36,868 nucleotides of DNA. Source: an uncultured Actinomycetes bacterium (lineage in GTDB: Bacteria > Actinomycetota > Actinomycetes > Nanopelagicales > Nanopelagicaceae). The notes under the pieces are model-generated. The model searched no databases. It was not told where the DNA came from and saw only the letters and a list, made by a program, of their open reading frames with translations. How positions within the stretch are numbered: the first letter of the stretch is position 1; each line of letters opens with the position of its first letter. Positions 25,346 through 33,074 of the stretch are shown in pieces. The DNA is taken from NCBI GenBank assembly GCA_903892335.1, contig CAITID010000187.1, positions 1 through 36,868 of the forward strand, read 5' to 3'. The translations under genes were made by a program, and so were the position numbers.

Positions 25346-26617
25346 ATGGGTTTAATCGTTCAAAAGTTTGGTGGCTCATCCGTTGCCGACGCCGAAGGCA
25401 TGAAGCGGGTGGCAAACCGCATCGTTGCCACAAAGAAGGCTGGCCATCAAGTTGTAGTCGTCGTTAGCGCAATGGGTGATACCACCGATGAATTGATCGA
25501 TTTAGCCAATCAAGTATCTCCACTTCCAAATGGCCGTGAATTAGATATGTTGCTTACCGCAGGTGAGCGAATTTCAATGGCACTTCTTGCCATGGCGATT
25601 GCAAATCTTGGACATGAAGCAAGATCTTTTACCGGCAGCCAAGCTGGAATCATTACAACCTCAGCACATGGTCGCGCTCGCGTAATTGATGTAACACCGG
25701 GCAGAATTCAAGAAGCGCTCAAAGAGGGTGCGATTGCAATTGTTGCTGGCTTTCAAGGAGTATCACAAGATACAAATGACATTACAACTTTAGGACGCGG
25801 TGGCTCAGATACAACTGCGGTTGCACTGGCTGCAGCACTTGAAGCAGATGTTTGTGAAATCTACACAGATGTTGATGGCATTTTCTCAGCCGATCCACGA
25901 GTTGTGCCAACAGCTAGAAAGTTAAACACAGTTACATATGAAGAGATGCTAGAGCTTGCTGCATCTGGCGCAAAAGTATTACATCTTCGCTGCGTTGAGT
26001 ATGCACGTCGCTACGATCTGCCAATTCATGTTAGATCATCTTTTTCCAACAAGGAAGGAACCTGGGTGGTTAAGGATCATCCAGAAGGGGGCAAAATGGA
26101 ACAAGCAATAATCGCAGGCATAGCTCATGACAAGAGTGAAGCAAAGATAACAATTGTGGGTGTGCCGGACAGAACTGGTGTTGCCGCCAGAATCTTTCAG
26201 GCAATTGCCGATGCTGACATCAACGTGGATATGATCGTGCAAAATGTTTCAGCTGCTGCAACAGGTCTTACGGATATCTCATTTACCTTGCCAAAAACCG
26301 AGGGCGCAAATGCAACCTCTGTATTACAACGTATTCAAGGAGAGATTGGCTTTCAATCAATTCAATATGATGATCAGATCGGTAAATTGTCATTAATTGG
26401 CGCTGGTATGCGCTCTCATCCCGGCGTTACAGCAACATTCTTTGCATGCTTATCTGAAGCGGGTGTAAATATTGAAATGATTTCTACTTCAGAGATTCGA
26501 ATCTCAATTGTTTGCCGTGCATCCGATCTAGAAAAGGGTGTTCGCTCTGCACACACTGCCTTTGATTTAGATGCCGATCAGGTAGAGGCCGTTGTTTATG
26601 GCGGTACAGGTCGATGA
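25346..26617 (+). CDS. lysC: Aspartate kinase
   Basis: 423 residues. Phosphorylates aspartate, the first step to lysine, diaminopimelate, threonine and methionine. The kinase domain starts [19 protein letters not shown]; the substrate-binding [19 protein letters not shown] is near 148-166, and [13 protein letters not shown] follows. Two ACT domains fill about 265-415 and suggest feedback control by lysine and threonine. An internal beta-subunit start, as seen in other actinobacteria, could exist around the ATG at 26096. The stop overlaps the asd start (ATGA). Confidence 0.96.
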   Translation: MGLIVQKFGGSSVADAEGMKRVANRIVATKKAGHQVVVVVSAMGDTTDELIDLANQVSPLPNGRELDMLLTAGERISMALLAMAIANLGHEARSFTGSQAGIITTSAHGRARVIDVTPGRIQEALKEGAIAIVAGFQGVSQDTNDITTLGRGGSDTTAVALAAALEADVCEIYTDVDGIFSADPRVVPTARKLNTVTYEEMLELAASGAKVLHLRCVEYARRYDLPIHVRSSFSNKEGTWVVKDHPEGGKMEQAIIAGIAHDKSEAKITIVGVPDRTGVAARIFQAIADADINVDMIVQNVSAAATGLTDISFTLPKTEGANATSVLQRIQGEIGFQSIQYDDQIGKLSLIGAGMRSHPGVTATFFACLSEAGVNIEMISTSEIRISIVCRASDLEKGVRSAHTAFDLDADQVEAVVYGGTGR

Positions 26618-27660
26618 GTAAAAAGCCTTCACTTGCCGTAGTAGGCGCAACTGGCGCGGTCGGCACAGTCATGCTTGATATTTTAAGCAAAAGAGAGAAT
26701 GTTTATGGTGAGATTAGATTAATTGCATCTGCTCGCAGTGCGGGCAAGAAATTGATTTGTCGCGGTGAGGAACTTACAGTCGTTGCTTTATCGCCAGAAG
26801 CCTTTGATGGTATTGATATTGCAATGTTTGATGTGCCGGATGAGATTTCTAAAGAGTGGGCACCAATCGCAGCGTCGCGCGGGGCTGTAGTAGTTGATAA
26901 CTCCGGTGCGTTTCGTATGGATGATCAGGTGCCACTTGTTGTTCCTGAGGTAAATCCGCAAGAGATTAAAAACAGACCTAAAGGAATTATTTCAAACCCA
27001 AACTGCACAACACTTTCCATGATTGTTGCAATGGGTGCATTACATCGTAATTACATATTAAAAGAGTTGGTTGTAGCTTCTTATCAAGCAGCATCTGGTG
27101 CTGGTCAAGCAGGAATAGACACTTTGCGCGAGCAAATGAAATTGGTAGCGAACACAACTCTTGGTGATGCAGCTGGTGATTCACGAAGTGTTATAAAAAA
27201 CTTTGATCCATTCCCAGCACCTCTTGCGCTTAATGTAATTCCTTGGGCGGGTTCATTGAAGGAGGACGGTTACACATCTGAGGAGTTAAAGGTGAGAAAT
27301 GAATCTAGAAAGATTCTTGGAATTAAAGATTTGAAGGTATCTGCCACATGTGTTCGTGTTCCAGTCCTTACAACTCACTCACTTGCAGTGCATGCAATCT
27401 TTGAAAAAACTGTTTCTCGTGAGATCGCTCAAGAAGTTCTTAGGAACTCTGCTGGAATTGAGTTAGTTGATGATCCAGAAAATCATAAATTTCCAACACC
27501 AGCTGATGTTGTAGGAACCGATCCAACCTGGGTTGGTCGGGTGCGCAAGTCACTAGATCATCCAAATGTGCTTGATCTATTTGTTTGCGGAGATAATCTG
27601 CGCAAAGGCGCAGCGCTAAATACGGCGCAGATTGCCGAACTAGTTGCTGCTGAGTTCTAA
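26614..27660 (+). CDS. asd: Aspartate-semialdehyde dehydrogenase
   Basis: 348 residues. Reduces aspartyl phosphate to aspartate semialdehyde with NADPH, the step after Lys[18 protein letters not shown] is the N-terminal cofactor motif (8-24), SNPNCTT carries the catalytic Cys131, and [15 protein letters not shown] has the catalytic-region His. Overlaps lysC by 4 bases, so product ratios are tied. Ends 1 base before the convergent membrane-protein gene. Confidence 0.96.
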   Translation: MSKKPSLAVVGATGAVGTVMLDILSKRENVYGEIRLIASARSAGKKLICRGEELTVVALSPEAFDGIDIAMFDVPDEISKEWAPIAASRGAVVVDNSGAFRMDDQVPLVVPEVNPQEIKNRPKGIISNPNCTTLSMIVAMGALHRNYILKELVVASYQAASGAGQAGIDTLREQMKLVANTTLGDAAGDSRSVIKNFDPFPAPLALNVIPWAGSLKEDGYTSEELKVRNESRKILGIKDLKVSATCVRVPVLTTHSLAVHAIFEKTVSREIAQEVLRNSAGIELVDDPENHKFPTPADVVGTDPTWVGRVRKSLDHPNVLDLFVCGDNLRKGAALNTAQIAELVAAEF

Positions 27661-27661
27661 A

Positions 27662-28666
27662 TTATCGGCGCAAGCCAGATTTAGTATTTTCAGCAATATG
27701 CACGATCGCAACCGCTAATTCAAAGATTAGACGAAGTGCAAGAAGTGCCAAGAAGCCGATTAACAAACCAGCAACTGCTGCCATTGGATAAATTGAATAA
27801 TCTTGATTTAAACCAAAGGTGGTAGCAGCAAATATCGGCGTACCAACGGCGACTAAGCCAACAATTACAACAAAGTAAAATGTGTATAGGTAGCTGGCGA
27901 CTTTTCGGGTCAAGTACTCATTTAATTTAAAATCCTTTAAATGACCGAGCACAAGTCGAATATCTTCTTTCCAAGAGATCCATGCCCAAAGCGCAGCGAT
28001 TAAACCCAAAGTTAAAATTAGCAACTTAAGCGCGATTGAAATTACGCCAAGCACTAGCAGCCAGATCAAAGATGAATTTAAACCGGAGGCCATCTCTCCT
28101 CGACTTACATCAAAATAATCGATCAGGGTTGTAACCATTATGTATGTAGATACTAAGTAAGCAACTCCGGAGATAACCTGGAATCCAATGCGGTGATTTT
28201 TATTTGCTGGTTGGCGCAAAAAATTGATCAATGCGGTTAAGAAGTTTGCAACTCTAGTCTTTTGAATAATGAGTGAAAGTACTAAAGGGACCATTGCAAT
28301 AAGTGCAAATAGCTCGATGAATGGGGCGTTATTTGTTTGAATAAATACATTTTTTAATAGTGTTGGAAATGAGACCTCATTAGATCGCCAAATATCAGTG
28401 ATCCATACTAAGAAGAAAACTCTAGTAACAATTGCAACCACTGTTAAAAAGGCACGCATCTCAAGCTTTTGGGCGACGATAGCAAAAAATAACGCAAGAT
28501 AGCTGACCAATAACCAAGTGAGTCCTGTGCTGCTAGTTATCGCATTAAATGCTGTTTGGTATGAGGTGTAATCATTTAATGAGTACCAGTAAAAGGTATC
28601 TGGGATTACTAGTACAAGTGCGATTGCTAGATAAACACGGTGTAACTTCTCAGTTATTAGATTCAT
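27662..28666 (-). CDS. Multi-pass membrane protein with DUF4282-like C-terminus
   Basis: 334 residues with eight or nine hydrophobic segments and no signal peptide. The last 85 residues, with two helices and the ending LRLIFELAVAIVHIAENTK, match the DUF4282 pattern of a helix followed by R..E…I.EN. The N-terminal two-thirds, with an aromatic-rich FYWYSLNDYTSYQ loop, I do not recognise. Function unknown. A -10-like box 6 bases before the ATG suggests its own leaderless mRNA, although the phosphoesterase gene upstream ends only 26 bases away. Confidence 0.72.
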   Translation of the reverse strand: MNLITEKLHRVYLAIALVLVIPDTFYWYSLNDYTSYQTAFNAITSSTGLTWLLVSYLALFFAIVAQKLEMRAFLTVVAIVTRVFFLVWITDIWRSNEVSFPTLLKNVFIQTNNAPFIELFALIAMVPLVLSLIIQKTRVANFLTALINFLRQPANKNHRIGFQVISGVAYLVSTYIMVTTLIDYFDVSRGEMASGLNSSLIWLLVLGVISIALKLLILTLGLIAALWAWISWKEDIRLVLGHLKDFKLNEYLTRKVASYLYTFYFVVIVGLVAVGTPIFAATTFGLNQDYSIYPMAAVAGLLIGFLALLALRLIFELAVAIVHIAENTKSGLRR

Positions 28667-28672
28667 ACCTAA

Positions 28673-28678
28673 AGACTA
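28673..28678 (-). promoter_or_regulatory. -10 box of a probable leaderless promoter (DUF4282 gene)
   Basis: On the minus strand TAGTCT, then 6 bases (ttaggt), then the ATG at 28666. It lies in the 26-base gap after the phosphoesterase stop. Confidence 0.55.
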
Positions 28679-28692
28679 CCTTACGCACTTGT

Positions 28693-29511
28693 TTATGCAG
28701 TTAAGGTGATTAACGAAACTTCCGGAGGAGATGCAACTCTAATGCGGGCAAATGGGCTTGTTCCCATTCCCGCAGAAACATTTAGCCAAGGTTCATCATT
28801 TACTTTACTTACACCACGAGAGCGCCAAGTTTCTAAATCACAATTAGTTGTTAACGCTTTACTCTCACCAAACCAAGGCAATCTCACCTGCCCACCATGT
28901 GTATGTCCAGCAAAGATCAAATCTAATTTATCAAGCTCCATCGCTGCTAAAACTCTTTCATAAGGTGCATGTGTTACACCAATTGCTAAATCCACTGTTT
29001 TGCTAGGTGAGCCTGCAACAATTGAGTAATCATCTAACTCAAGGTGAGCATCATCTGTGCCACGAGCCTCAATCTTTACGCCATTGATTTTGATAATCTC
29101 TTTCTGGTGATTTAAATCGATCCAACCATGCTTTGTTAGTGCCTTACGTAATTTCTCGGACGGTAATTTTGCACCCAACTTTCGCTCACCATGATCTTTG
29201 CCCAGATATGAGAAAGGATTCTTAAACTTTGGCGCGTAGTAATCATTAGAGCCAAAGACAAATAAGCCTGGTAGTTTTAACAAATCCTTTAATGCATCCA
29301 AGGTTGTGGCAACCGCCTCTTTGTGGGCTAGAAAGTCACCGGTGCTTATAACTAAATCAGGTTTTAACTTAATAAAGCTCTTTATATCTGCAATCTCTTT
29401 CTTGCGATTTGGCGTTAAGTGCAGATCAGAAAAATGCAAAATACGAATCTCTTTACTTGCCTTTGGAAGCAACGGCAGGGTCGCTTCTCGCACTTTGTAT
29501 GCCATAGGCAT
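28693..29511 (-). CDS. Calcineurin-like metallophosphoesterase
   Basis: 272 residues with all the metal-binding motifs: HFSDLHL (Asp and His, near 26-32), VISTGDFL, FGSNDYY (in place of GNHD), VTHAPYER and the C-terminal AGHTHGGQVRLP. Related actinobacterial proteins next to PBP and YqeY genes are membrane-associated, but this one has no clear membrane helix. The substrate is unknown; lipid headgroups or nucleotides are possible. TATCTT on the minus strand (29522-29517) lies 9 bases before the second ATG (29505), so translation may begin there. The gap to the divergent yqeY start is only 14 bases. Confidence 0.85.
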   Translation of the reverse strand: MPMAYKVREATLPLLPKASKEIRILHFSDLHLTPNRKKEIADIKSFIKLKPDLVISTGDFLAHKEAVATTLDALKDLLKLPGLFVFGSNDYYAPKFKNPFSYLGKDHGERKLGAKLPSEKLRKALTKHGWIDLNHQKEIIKINGVKIEARGTDDAHLELDDYSIVAGSPSKTVDLAIGVTHAPYERVLAAMELDKLDLIFAGHTHGGQVRLPWFGESKALTTNCDLETWRSRGVSKVNDEPWLNVSAGMGTSPFARIRVASPPEVSLITLTA

Positions 29512-29525
29512 GAGAAGATACCCCT

Positions 29526-29978
29526 ATGGGACTAAAAGAGAAACTACAAAGTGATTTAACGGATGCGATTCGCAGCAGAGCTGAGGTCAAGTCAGGAACA
29601 ATTCGGATGTTACTTGCCGCAATTACAAACGAAGAGGTTTCAGGTAAAGCGGCCAGAGTTTTAAAAGATGATGAGATTATTACCGTCTTATCTCGCGAGG
29701 CCAAGAAACGTCGTGAAGCAGTTGAGGCATACGTTGCAGCAAAACGTGATGATTTAGCGGATAAAGAAAGAGCAGAGGGTGAAGTAATTTCACAATACTT
29801 GCCAGCACAATTATCTGAAGATGAGATCAAAAAGATGATTGCTGATGCAATTAGTGAAACAGGCGCAGCAGGACCTGCTGGTATGGGATTAGTTATGAAA
29901 GTTTTATCACCAAAAATCTCAGGTAAAGCCGATGGTGGAGTTGTATCCGGGTTAGTTAAAGCAGCGTTAGGACAATAA
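29526..29978 (+). CDS. GatB/YqeY domain protein
   Basis: 150 residues covering one YqeY domain: MGLKEKLQSDLTDAIRSR opening, then VLSREAKKRREAVEAYVAAKR, YLPAQLSEDEI and the C-terminal GLVMKVLSPKISGKADGGVVSGLVK. It resembles the tRNA-binding tail of the GatB amidotransferase subunit, but stands alone; the role is not established. First gene of yqeY–DUF4177–ridA: the next ATG directly follows its stop. GAAGAT preceded by TGA ends 6 bases before the ATG and may be an extended -10 box. Confidence 0.9.
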   Translation: MGLKEKLQSDLTDAIRSRAEVKSGTIRMLLAAITNEEVSGKAARVLKDDEIITVLSREAKKRREAVEAYVAAKRDDLADKERAEGEVISQYLPAQLSEDEIKKMIADAISETGAAGPAGMGLVMKVLSPKISGKADGGVVSGLVKAALGQ

Positions 29979-30134
29979 ATGAAATATGAATATGTAACAG
30001 TCCCACTACTTACACATGCAACTAAGCAAATATTAGACACCTGGGGCTCTGAGGGTTGGGAGCTAGTACAGGTTGTTCCAGCACCTGGTGGCGGGGATCA
30101 ATTAGTTGCTTATATGAAGCGAGAGCTTAAGTGA
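29979..30134 (+). CDS. Small DUF4177-like protein
   Basis: A 51-residue protein starting MKYEYVTVPLLTHATKQIL, with the core DTWGSEGWELVQVVP and ending AYMKRELK. This is the short DUF4177 pattern: a beta strand, a helix, the GW-EL-V motif and a last strand. It begins right after the yqeY stop and its TGA overlaps the GTG of ridA (GTGA), so it is clearly translated within the operon. A homologue sits beside ridA in other actinobacteria. Function unknown. Confidence 0.85.
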   Translation: MKYEYVTVPLLTHATKQILDTWGSEGWELVQVVPAPGGGDQLVAYMKRELK

Positions 30135-30592
30135 GTGTTAGAGAAAAATTAGCAGCACTTGGTTTAACACTGCCGCAGGCTGCAGCTCCAGTTGCTGCAT
30201 ATGTTCCAGCAGTTCGAACTGGGAACTTAGTTTTTACAGCAGGACAACTTCCATTAGTCGATGGAAAAATTCCATATGTTGGCAAAGTAGGTTTGTCAGT
30301 AACGCCAGAGCAAGCAAAAGAGATGGCGCAGGTGTGTGCACTTAATGCGCTGGCTGCTATTAACTTAGTTGCGGATGTTGATCAGATTAAAAGAATTATT
30401 CGTGTTGGTGGATTTGTTAATGGTATTCCAGGATTTATTGCAGTACCAGCAGTTGTAAATGGTGCGAGTGAGTTGTTAATTAAATTATTTGGTGAAGTAG
30501 ATGGAAAGCACGCCCGCACTGCAGTTGGTGTTGCAGAGTTACCACTTGATGCACCAGTGGAGATTGAAATGACGGCAGAGCTAAAGGCTTAG
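30131..30592 (+). CDS. RidA/YjgF family protein (enamine/imine deaminase)
   Basis: 153 residues. RidA enzymes hydrolyse reactive enamine and imine intermediates made by PLP enzymes. The family is seen in VRTGNLVFTAGQLPLVDGKI, IIRVGGFVNGIPGF and the C-terminal ARTAVGVAELPLDAPVEIEMTAEL with the substrate-binding Arg and Glu. It belongs to the long actinobacterial branch that neighbours crp. The start is GTG 30131. It overlaps the convergent crp stop by 4 bases. Confidence 0.92.
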   Translation: MSVREKLAALGLTLPQAAAPVAAYVPAVRTGNLVFTAGQLPLVDGKIPYVGKVGLSVTPEQAKEMAQVCALNALAAINLVADVDQIKRIIRVGGFVNGIPGFIAVPAVVNGASELLIKLFGEVDGKHARTAVGVAELPLDAPVEIEMTAELKA

Positions 30593-31278
30593 CGGCCTCG
30601 TTTAGATAAACGCTCGTAATCTAGAACAACAACTGCTCGTGGCTCTAAGCGAACCCAGCCGCGACCTGCGAAATCAGCGAGAGCTTTATTTACGGTCTCA
30701 CGGGATGCGCCAACTAATTGTGCTAATTCCTCTTGTGTTAACTCATGGTTAACATGAAGTCCGTCATCTTTCTTTGTACCAAATCGTTCACCAAGATCCA
30801 TAATTGCTTTAGCAACACGTCCTGGTACATCTGCAAAAACTAAATCAGCAAGGACTTCGTTGGTGCGGCGCAAGCGTCGAGCAAGGCGTTTTAACAATTG
30901 AAGTGAAACTTGTGGGTGAGCAGTAACCCAACCGATTACTTGATCATTTGCTAAAGCCAAAACTCGTGCATCAGTTACTGCAGTTGCTGTTGCTGTGCGT
31001 GGTCCTGGATCAAATAGAGATAGTTCACCAAACATATCGCCTGGGCCAAGAATGGATAAAAGATTTTCGCGGCCATCACCGGATGAGGTGCCAAGCTTTA
31101 ACTTTCCTTCTACAACTACAAATAAGCGATCACCAGCATCGCCCTCTTTAAATAATGTTTGGCCTTTGCTGACCTTTACCTGAGTCATTGATTCACGCAA
31201 TGTGGCAGCAGAAGCGTCATCTAGCGCAGTAAAAAGTGGCGCCCGACGGATTACTTCCTCATCATTTTTTTGTGCCAT
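30589..31278 (-). CDS. crp: CRP/FNR family cyclic-nucleotide-dependent regulator
   Basis: 229 residues. The cAMP-binding jelly roll is clear: FKEGDAGDRLFVVVEGKLKLG and the phosphate-binding cassette FGELSLFDPGPRTATA with its Arg. The winged HTH is at about 168-200 (LTQEELAQLVGASRETVNKALADFAGRG). It is the actinobacterial Crp/GlxR that controls carbon and respiration genes, probably including acs. I chose ATG 31278 over the TTG at 31317 because it gives the family length and TACCCT ends 9 bases before it. Confidence 0.92.
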   Translation of the reverse strand: MAQKNDEEVIRRAPLFTALDDASAATLRESMTQVKVSKGQTLFKEGDAGDRLFVVVEGKLKLGTSSGDGRENLLSILGPGDMFGELSLFDPGPRTATATAVTDARVLALANDQVIGWVTAHPQVSLQLLKRLARRLRRTNEVLADLVFADVPGRVAKAIMDLGERFGTKKDDGLHVNHELTQEELAQLVGASRETVNKALADFAGRGWVRLEPRAVVVLDYERLSKRGR

Positions 31279-31323
31279 TGTGGGGTAAGGGTACTCCCGG
31301 TAGGAAGTTAATTCCAATCGGGC

Positions 31324-31329
31324 TAATCT
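31324..31329 (+). promoter_or_regulatory. -10 box of a probable leaderless promoter (nth operon)
   Basis: TAATCT, then 7 bases (tgatcag), then the GTG at 31337. The same hexamer and spacing occur upstream of acs on the other strand. Confidence 0.55.
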
Positions 31330-31336
31330 TGATCAG

Positions 31337-32038
31337 GTGCGAGAGAGTTTTTCAAATAAAAAGGTTAGAGCCGCCAAGATGTATCGGGTTTTAACCAAAA
31401 GCTATCCAAATGTTAGATGTGAGTTAGTTTTTAAAAACCCATTTCAATTATTAGTAGCAACTGTTTTATCTGCACAGTGCACCGATAAAAGAGTGAATCA
31501 AACAACTCCTGCCTTGTTTAAAAAGTATAATTCAATTAAAAAGATGGCTAAAGCTGATCAAGACGATATTGAGCGCTTAGTTAAATCAACTGGATTTTTT
31601 CGCGCTAAGGCAAAAAACATAAAATCACTTAGCCAAAAAATAATTAGTGATTTTGATGGCCAAGTCCCTGAGCGATTAGAGGATTTAATTACATTGCCGG
31701 GGGTTGGACGTAAAACTGCGAATGTTGTTTTGGGTCATGCATTTAACACCCCAGGAATTACAGTTGATACACACTTTGGCAGATTGAGCAGAAGATTTCG
31801 TTGGAGTAAATCTATAGATCCTGTGAAGTTGGAGTTTGAGGTTGGGGATTTAATTCCCCAGAAAGAGTGGACCAATCTTTCACAGCGCTTAATTTGGCAT
31901 GGCCGGCGGGTATGTCACTCGCGCAAACCAGCATGTGGTGCTTGTTCATTAAGTAAGTTATGCCCATCATTTGGTATCGGTGAGATGGATCCAATTAAGG
32001 CAAAGCGATTAGTGAAGGTAGAGGCAGACTTTAGATGA
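31337..32038 (+). CDS. nth: Endonuclease III
   Basis: 233 residues. DNA glycosylase/AP lyase that removes oxidised pyrimidines. The HhH motif with the catalytic lysine is LITLPGVGRKTANVVLG, the catalytic Asp follows in ITVDTHFGRLSRRF, and the iron-sulfur loop CHSRKPACGACSLSKLC has the exact C-x6-C-x2-C-x5-C spacing. GTG at 31337 is kept because of the promoter box. Its stop overlaps the next ATG (ATGA). Confidence 0.96.
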   Translation: MRESFSNKKVRAAKMYRVLTKSYPNVRCELVFKNPFQLLVATVLSAQCTDKRVNQTTPALFKKYNSIKKMAKADQDDIERLVKSTGFFRAKAKNIKSLSQKIISDFDGQVPERLEDLITLPGVGRKTANVVLGHAFNTPGITVDTHFGRLSRRFRWSKSIDPVKLEFEVGDLIPQKEWTNLSQRLIWHGRRVCHSRKPACGACSLSKLCPSFGIGEMDPIKAKRLVKVEADFR

Positions 32039-32583
32039 AGCGAGTTAGTGCTTTAGTAATTGCAACATTGTTGCTTTCTAGCTGCGCCAGTAAAACTCCA
32101 GATAATCTGGTTGCAGTTGGGGTTATTCCTGATTGTTCAACAATTACCCGGGTTGCAACCGCCGCTAAATCACTTGAGATGCCTTGTTTGGATGGCTCGG
32201 AGATAATTAATTTCCATACGATTCGTGGCCCAATTGTTGTAAATGTTTGGGGCTCATGGTGTGTTGGTTGCCGCGAGGAAATGCCTTACTTCATTGATCT
32301 ATATGCAACTAGTAAGTTTAAAAATGGTGATATCAAGTTATTAGGTATTGATGTGCAGGAGCGCACACTTGATGCTGGTCAAGCATTTATAAAATCATAT
32401 GGAATGAGCTGGCCACACTTAATCGATATCGAAGATAAAAGTAAGTTTCTATTCGGACCAGGCGTCCCTGTTACTTGGTTTATAGATAAAGCTGGCAAAG
32501 TAGTTGCAACTAAAATTGGTGCATACACAAATAAAGAGGAGTTATTTCAGCAGGTAGAAAAAGCTTTTAAAATTCGATTATGA
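32035..32583 (+). CDS. TlpA-like thioredoxin-fold lipoprotein
   Basis: 182 residues. Lipobox LLSSC at the end of a short signal peptide (Cys17) anchors it outside the membrane. The thioredoxin fold has VVNVWGSWCVGCREEMP with active site WCVGC near residues 76-80, then LLGIDVQE and cis-Pro GVPVTWFI. It should reduce disulfides or help cytochrome maturation outside the cell. Sits between nth and the cvpA-like gene with overlaps on both sides; the same order nth–thioredoxin is found in mycobacteria. Confidence 0.92.
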   Translation: MKRVSALVIATLLLSSCASKTPDNLVAVGVIPDCSTITRVATAAKSLEMPCLDGSEIINFHTIRGPIVVNVWGSWCVGCREEMPYFIDLYATSKFKNGDIKLLGIDVQERTLDAGQAFIKSYGMSWPHLIDIEDKSKFLFGPGVPVTWFIDKAGKVVATKIGAYTNKEELFQQVEKAFKIRL

Positions 32584-33074
32584 AAAGCTTTGACCTAATT
32601 GTTGCCGCAATACTTCTATTCACTGCATTAATTGGATTTAAAAATGGGCTCATTCAAACCTTATTTAAAACAATTGGCTATATCGCCGGTGGTGTACTGG
32701 GTCTTGCAATCGCACTTGAAGTGATTAAGAATTGGCAAAGCCCTTTTGCGAAGCTCGGCTTAGCGCTACTGCTAATTTTTACAGTTGCAACAATTGGTGA
32801 ATACCTGCTTGGTAAAATTGGCAAAGGTGTTCATAAACGTATTTTGTTTGGGCCGTTTAAACTAATTGATTCACTATTAGGAGCCTGCCTTTCAATCTTA
32901 AGAACTGCAGTCCTTATTTACTTAAGTGCGATTTTACTAATTGCTTCACCATGGGGATGGGCTGATTCAAATATAGATAACTCAAAGTTTTATACCTACA
33001 TCGAGGATCATTTTCCGAAGTTAATTACCGATTACCAGCCAAAGGTTGAGGAAATCTTTAAAAAGATTAATTAA
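32580..33074 (+). CDS. CvpA-family membrane protein (MarP-like without protease)
   Basis: 164 residues with four membrane helices and the CvpA opening FDLIVAAILLFTALIGFKNGL. It closes after the last helix with a short extracellular tail. In mycobacteria the gene here encodes MarP, where the same CvpA helices carry a serine protease; the protease half is absent. ATGA overlap with the tlpA-like gene. It ends in a 4-base convergent overlap with acs. Role unknown without the protease. Confidence 0.82.
   Translation: MKSFDLIVAAILLFTALIGFKNGLIQTLFKTIGYIAGGVLGLAIALEVIKNWQSPFAKLGLALLLIFTVATIGEYLLGKIGKGVHKRILFGPFKLIDSLLGACLSILRTAVLIYLSAILLIASPWGWADSNIDNSKFYTYIEDHFPKLITDYQPKVEEIFKKIN

Noticed and set aside
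29453-30040. Long open frame of 195 codons on the minus strand
   Set aside because: It lies opposite yqeY, whose family motifs and neighbours are clear; the protein is low-complexity, rich in S and A, as expected from an antisense frame.
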